In this document: piece by piece, positions 63,740-64,000 of the stretch | How the letters are laid out: each line of letters opens with the position of its first letter | Position numbering within the stretch: the stretch's first letter is position 1 | Assembly: GCF_018449545.1 (NCBI RefSeq) | Contig: NZ_JAAVUR010000016.1 | Coordinates: forward strand, 62,001 to 126,000 | Length of the DNA: 64,000 bases | Reading direction: 5' to 3' | Source of the DNA: Granulicella sp. dw_53 | Lineage (GTDB): Bacteria; Acidobacteriota; Terriglobia; Terriglobales; Acidobacteriaceae | The notes under the pieces: generated by a model | Database searches by the model: none | What the model was told of the DNA's origin: nothing | What the model saw: the letters and a program-made list of their open reading frames with translations, nothing else | Made by a program: the position numbers and the translations under genes

Positions 63740-64000
63740 TTAGTCAGGAGTTTGATTCGGATCCAGAAATTCCGTGACGGTCTCAAGCAGGAGTTGGATA
63801 GACATTCCCTTATCAAGACACCGGGAAAATAGGACACATTCTTCATGCGTGAGTGCATCTGCGCATCCTGTCAGCAGGACGATTGGAAATTTGGCTCCTA
63901 ATGCCCGCATGCGTAGAAGCAGCTCGCGGCCGTTTAACCCGGGCATATGAAAATCCAGAATAGCCAGATCGAAGATAGAGAGGTCACACTGAAGAGCAGC
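63740..64000 (-). CDS. Response regulator receiver domain (5' truncated by window edge)
   Basis: The reading frame enters from the right edge at 64000 and stops at 63740. It reads 'LSIFDLAILDFHMPGLNGRELLLRMRALG', containing the phospho-accepting Asp in 'LDFHMPG', then 'FPIVLLTGCAD' with the conserved Thr, and 'CLDKGMS' with the conserved Lys, ending shortly after the last receiver helix. So the visible end is the C-terminus of a stand-alone receiver, or a protein with the receiver last. An output domain, if any, would precede it outside the window. It lies 94 bases upstream of the glgX start. Confidence 0.88.
   Translation of the reverse strand, partial: AALQCDLSIFDLAILDFHMPGLNGRELLLRMRALGAKFPIVLLTGCADALTHEECVLFSRCLDKGMSIQLLLETVTEFLDPNQTPD

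Overview
This window looks like chromosome from a soil member of Acidobacteriota, class Terriglobia (Granulicella/Terriglobus/Edaphobacter type). Evidence is three very long Oar-like TonB-dependent receptors with an N-terminal carboxypeptidase-regulatory-like domain and no SusD partner, many secreted carbohydrate-active enzymes, coiled-coil/beta-barrel porins and C30-carotenoid-type genes. No rRNA, tRNA, CRISPR array or prophage is seen. Family names come from reading motifs in the translations, not from database searches.

Layout. 1-5 kb: the 3' end of an ABC exporter, an orphan PAS histidine kinase, a 53-residue DUF3309-like membrane peptide and a GT-C-like polytopic protein. 5.4-14 kb: a DUF5009/NagX-like acyltransferase, an exported alpha/beta hydrolase, a porin, a Tat-exported PL26-like (PcRGLX/YetA) lyase and a divergent DUF6250 protein, which together suggest uptake and breakdown of a rhamnogalacturonan-like glycan. 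14-20 kb: an S9 peptidase behind a TonB-dependent receptor. 20.8-26 kb: a GntR/FCD regulator, an AsmA-like protein, an MFS permease and a zinc-type alcohol dehydrogenase/quinone reductase-like enzyme with palindromes in its promoter. 26-36.5 kb: four co-oriented genes (receptor, GH97, a cysteine-rich putative clan GH-A glycosidase, a phospholipase C/S1-P1-nuclease-like protein). 36.8-46.8 kb: an Acidobacteria-type membrane regulator-like protein, a Tyr-rich secreted protein, a third receptor, small membrane and outer-membrane proteins, a decayed stretch and a 2OG-Fe(II) oxygenase.

47-51.7 kb is accessory: a frameshifted IS481-family element, a VapBC toxin-antitoxin pair with an operator-like inverted repeat, a broken DUF899 gene, two VOC proteins and a divergent TetR regulator. 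52-54 kb carries a GH35/DUF5597 beta-galactosidase-like enzyme.

The most coherent system is the five-gene operon at 54.4-61 kb: two CrtN/CrtP-type FAD desaturase/oxidases, an aldehyde dehydrogenase, a PlsC-type acyltransferase and a family 2 glycosyltransferase. This matches the chemistry needed for a glycosylated, acylated C30 carotenoic acid (staphyloxanthin-like), but no C30 synthase is present, so squalene or diapophytoene must come from elsewhere. The window ends with a GlgX-type glycogen debranching enzyme and a truncated response regulator.
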